Shown here piece by piece: positions 5,593-7,828 of a stretch of DNA of 7,828 nt. The translations under genes were made by a program, and so were the position numbers. The first letter of the stretch is position 1; each line of letters starts with the position of its first letter. Origin of the DNA: Sphaerochaetaceae bacterium (lineage in GTDB: Bacteria; Spirochaetota; Spirochaetia; Sphaerochaetales; Sphaerochaetaceae); the NCBI GenBank assembly GCA_016302165.1, contig JAEDOD010000084.1, positions 1 through 7,828 of the forward strand. Reading direction: 5' to 3'. The notes under the pieces are model-generated. The model was not told the DNA's origin. It did no database searches and worked only from the letters and a program-made list of their open reading frames with translations.

Positions 5593-6487
5593 AATCTGCG
5601 ATTCTTTTAAGAGGAGCAAAGCCCTTACCCAAGACTCTGTAGGCCTCCCCTACATAAACAAAGGCTCTCGGGTCCTCCTGGCTGATTATTCTCAAGAGTC
5701 TCTGGTACTGATGGTTCTGCACAAGGACCATCAATATTTTGTGCCTGAGTCCGGTATAATAGCCTGTAGCCTCCCATACGGTTCCGCTACGCTTAAGCTC
5801 ATGGACCACTCTGTCTCCAATGGAATCGATATCGTCTGAAATGATGTAGACGGTCTTGCTGCGTCTAGTGCCGAAGCCTGTAAGCACATAGTTCACCATA
5901 AAGGATGAGCAGAACATTCCTATGACGGAGAAAAGCATGGGCTGGAAACCTATGAAGTAGCCTGAGGATCCCACCACAAGGCAGTTGAAGCAGAATGATA
6001 CTGTTCCCACAGCTATAGGAGTATAGTGGGCTATGGTCTGGGCAATGATATCCGTTCCTCCGGTATTGCATCCGCTTTTCATGGTAAGTCCAATACCTGT
6101 TCCGAGAAGTACTCCTCCAAATATTGCAGAGAGAAGGATATTCACAGGCTCCGACACATCCAAGAATCCTGTATAACCTGTCAATTTACCCAAGGTAGAA
6201 ACCCATATGGAAAGGAGAGAGGAGCCAATGAATGTCTTGATGCTGTATTTGAAGCCGAAGACGAATACTCCAACTGTAATCAAGGGAAGGTTCACCAGAA
6301 AGCTGACAAGACCAAGGTCGAAGCCGAAAAGGTTGTAGAGGATATTTGCAACACCGCTGGCGCCTCCGGAGGTGATTTTGGCTGGAGTATAGAAGAGGGC
6401 TATACCTACTGCAGCGATCGCTGGGCCAATAAGAAGATAGAAGATATCGAAGGCGTTATGTATGATGTGGATTCTGTTTTTATTCAT
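5573..6487 (-). CDS. YitT-family membrane protein with C-terminal DUF2179 domain
   Basis: This 304-residue inner-membrane protein belongs to the YitT/DUF161 family, widespread and without an established substrate. Residues 1-205 carry the hydrophobic segments with two related blocks: ITSGGASGVANILYNLFG (38-55), running on to the FLVNLPL of 63-69, and GVLLGTGIGLTMKSGCNTGG (125-144). After TGFGTRRSKTVYII (203-216) a soluble DUF2179 domain follows, with the typical TGYYTGLRHKIL (241-252), DPRAFVYV (272-279) and VLGKGF (285-290). The usual RG before the conserved Thr reads SGT at 234-236. The start ATG is preceded only by AAGG at 4 nt, a weak SD. It lies 117 bp after the integrase on the same strand, is convergent with the alkD-like gene, and has no visible terminator at its 3' end. 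Confidence 0.93.
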   Translation of the reverse strand: MNKNRIHIIHNAFDIFYLLIGPAIAAVGIALFYTPAKITSGGASGVANILYNLFGFDLGLVSFLVNLPLITVGVFVFGFKYSIKTFIGSSLLSIWVSTLGKLTGYTGFLDVSEPVNILLSAIFGGVLLGTGIGLTMKSGCNTGGTDIIAQTIAHYTPIAVGTVSFCFNCLVVGSSGYFIGFQPMLFSVIGMFCSSFMVNYVLTGFGTRRSKTVYIISDDIDSIGDRVVHELKRSGTVWEATGYYTGLRHKILMVLVQNHQYQRLLRIISQEDPRAFVYVGEAYRVLGKGFAPLKRIADSTVAED

Positions 6488-6604
6488 GGCGCCTTATCTT
6501 AACTCACAATAAGTGGTGACGCCACAGGGAAAATGGTATTTCACCCTAGTTTTTAGGGCATTTTTACCCATTTCCTACACTTTTCTGCACCTTTCTCTGC
6601 ACTC
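6488..6604. other. Intergenic region with direct repeats and a small dyad, candidate att region
   Basis: This 117-bp gap lies between the integrase 3' end and the yitT-like gene. TCTGCAC occurs at 6584-6590 and 6596-6602 (12-nt period), with a degenerate CCTACAC at 6574-6580. A dyad CCCTA-GTTTT-TAGGG is at 6545-6559, and GTGG-TGACG-CCAC is at 6513-6525. Short phased direct repeats beside an integrase gene are typical of arm-type integrase sites, and a dyad with a short spacer resembles a recombinase core. These assignments are inference. The first dyad lacks a following T run on the minus strand, so it is not a convincing integrase terminator. I could not find a firm promoter for the yitT-like gene. 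Confidence 0.35.
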
Positions 6605-7807
6605 TTAAAGCTTGCATTCCAGGATGGCTTGAGAAAGCACAGAAACCCGCTCCAAAGCCACATCGGAAGCATGGGTATATCTGTCGTTAACTTCTGCCGA
6701 CTTATGGCCAAGAACCAGCATTCTGTCTTCCTGGGATATGTTCCAGTCACGGGAGAGAGTTGAGAAGGTATGACGAAGGGAGTGGAAGGTAAGGTTACGC
6801 TTATCCCGTTCCTCCTCTCCAATGCCTATTTTCTCGAGAACATCGTAGAAGGCTGTACGCAGCACTGGTGGTGACATATATCCTCCACGGGGAGAAGGCA
6901 GGGCGATGCCTGATGAATCTGCATTTTCCTTCAATTCTGAGGAAAGCGAAGATGCTATTAGGACAGAGCGCTCATACTTTCCCTTTGTTGACTTCACTCC
7001 CGAGAGGTGCCCGATGGAGTGTCGGATATTAAGCTTTTCATATCCCTTCACTTCGCTTTCCTCAATGTCTGAGACATTTACAGCCCTTACTTCAGAAAGC
7101 CTCATTCCTGTGGAGACTGCAAGTAGTATTCCAAGGCGATAGGAAGGGAAGATAGAATCTTCTTCATCCCTTAAGAGCTTCACTATCTTTACCATCTCCT
7201 CCTTGGTAAGCACTCCCCTCTCTTCGTCGCTATGGGAGGAGGAAAGAAGCTTATCAGCAGGATTACGGGAGATTATGCCAAGCCTAGCGGCCTCCTTGAG
7301 AGGAATGGAGAAGGAATAGATTATGATCTTTACGGTTCCTGGGCTTTTACCGGAAGCATAGAGGGCCTTGGTTATCCTATCCAGGATAGATGTTGTGACA
7401 TTCACAATCCTAAGGCCTTTGGGAACCAGAGGCTCCACATTCTTGGTGAAGTTCTTCAGCATGTTATATGCGTATTCCTTACCGATGGAGTTTTCCTTAA
7501 GCCTGTTACGGAGGGCAATGTATTCGCTTTTGTCCCAGGTCCAGAACTCTGTGCACCATTCCACAAAGAGCCTGTTGCTGTCGTCAGAGAAGACCAGTCC
7601 TGAATCCAAGGCCTTCTGGGCTATGACAGCTGCATCCTCCTTACGGGTGGTACGCTGGAAGTCCATTAGCCCCAGCTTCTCCTTCAGACAGTCTATGCTC
7701 TTTGCATTAAGCTGCTTTCCTGTCTCCCTATCAAGGAAGCATACATACCAGTAATCTCCATTCTTCTTGTGTCTTTTGTAGAGATAGAAGCTCCTTCTGT
7801 GTGCCAT
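6605..7807 (-). CDS. Tyrosine recombinase/phage-type integrase
   Basis: This intact 400-residue site-specific recombinase cuts and rejoins DNA through a 3'-phosphotyrosine intermediate and probably integrates or excises a mobile element. The N-terminus (SFYLYKR...YWYVCFLDRETGK, residues 6-31) looks like an arm-binding domain. A SAM-like core-binding domain covers about 78-185, and the catalytic domain about 195-395. Catalytic residues are all present: R236 (STGMR), K275 (STKGK), H342 and R345 (FHSLRHTF), H368 (LGHKS) and Y377 (DRYTH). The start ATG at 7805-7807 is preceded by GGAGG (7816-7820) at 8 nt; an upstream in-frame TTG at 7820-7822 overlaps that SD and is rejected. Its promoter lies outside the window. 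No other mobile-element gene is visible here, so the element, if any, extends past position 7828. Confidence 0.95.
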   Translation of the reverse strand: MAHRRSFYLYKRHKKNGDYWYVCFLDRETGKQLNAKSIDCLKEKLGLMDFQRTTRKEDAAVIAQKALDSGLVFSDDSNRLFVEWCTEFWTWDKSEYIALRNRLKENSIGKEYAYNMLKNFTKNVEPLVPKGLRIVNVTTSILDRITKALYASGKSPGTVKIIIYSFSIPLKEAARLGIISRNPADKLLSSSHSDEERGVLTKEEMVKIVKLLRDEEDSIFPSYRLGILLAVSTGMRLSEVRAVNVSDIEESEVKGYEKLNIRHSIGHLSGVKSTKGKYERSVLIASSLSSELKENADSSGIALPSPRGGYMSPPVLRTAFYDVLEKIGIGEEERDKRNLTFHSLRHTFSTLSRDWNISQEDRMLVLGHKSAEVNDRYTHASDVALERVSVLSQAILECKL

Positions 7808-7815
7808 ATAGATTT

Positions 7816-7820
7816 CCTCC
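7816..7820 (-). promoter_or_regulatory. Ribosome binding site of the integrase
   Basis: GGAGG on the minus strand, 8 nt before ATG 7805-7807. It fixes the integrase start and excludes the longer reading from TTG at 7820-7822, which would overlap the SD itself. Confidence 0.85.
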
Positions 7821-7828
7821 AATCCAAC

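Noticed and set aside
7808..7822. Integrase start at TTG 7820-7822
   Set aside because: The codon overlaps the GGAGG that serves as SD for ATG 7805-7807.
1..7828. CRISPR array, defence island, toxin-antitoxin or biosynthetic cluster
   Set aside because: I found no regularly spaced repeats and no genes of those types; apart from the integrase the genes are ordinary housekeeping or conserved families.

Overview
This is a bacterial chromosomal window of moderate GC content (mid-range by eye). It has compact operons, Shine-Dalgarno (SD) sequences at some starts only, and no tRNA-encoded CCA. The gene mix and the style of the integrase N-terminus are compatible with a host-associated spirochaete (Treponema/Sphaerochaeta-like). 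That placement is an impression from protein style and was not tested; a Firmicute cannot be excluded.

Layout. (1) 99-950, minus strand: a two-gene unit with a YkgJ-type cysteine-cluster protein followed 12 nt later by an unrecognised 79-residue protein. (2) 951-1149: an AT-rich divergent intergenic region. (3) 1150-3961, plus strand: trkA and trkH, which together make a Trk potassium-uptake system. They overlap by 11 nt, and the trkH SD is inside trkA. (4) 3967-4162, minus strand: an initiator tRNA-fMet gene with a near-consensus promoter (TTGACA, 17 nt, TATATT) and a probable terminator shared with the convergent trkH. (5) 4163-4340: a divergent control region with a long imperfect inverted repeat and an extended -10 promoter. 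(6) 4341-5592, plus strand: a stand-alone LUD-domain (LutC/YkgG-like) protein translationally coupled, again by an 11-nt overlap, to an AlkD-like DNA alkylation-repair protein. (7) 5573-6487, minus strand: a YitT-family membrane protein whose 3' end overlaps the alkD-like gene by 20 bp. (8) 6488-6604: a short intergenic region with direct repeats and a small dyad. (9) 6605-7807, minus strand: an intact tyrosine recombinase, probably the edge of an integrated element that continues beyond the window.

How the genes relate. TrkA (cytoplasmic nucleotide-binding gate) and TrkH (membrane pore) form one transporter. The LUD/AlkD-like pair is co-translated but has no obvious biochemical link. The remaining genes are independent chromosomal units. 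I see no CRISPR array, recognisable defence cluster or biosynthetic cluster. The points most worth a second look are the C1-U72 acceptor end of the initiator tRNA, the degenerate second Rossmann motif in TrkA, the repeats next to the integrase, and the uncharacterised small protein paired with YkgJ.
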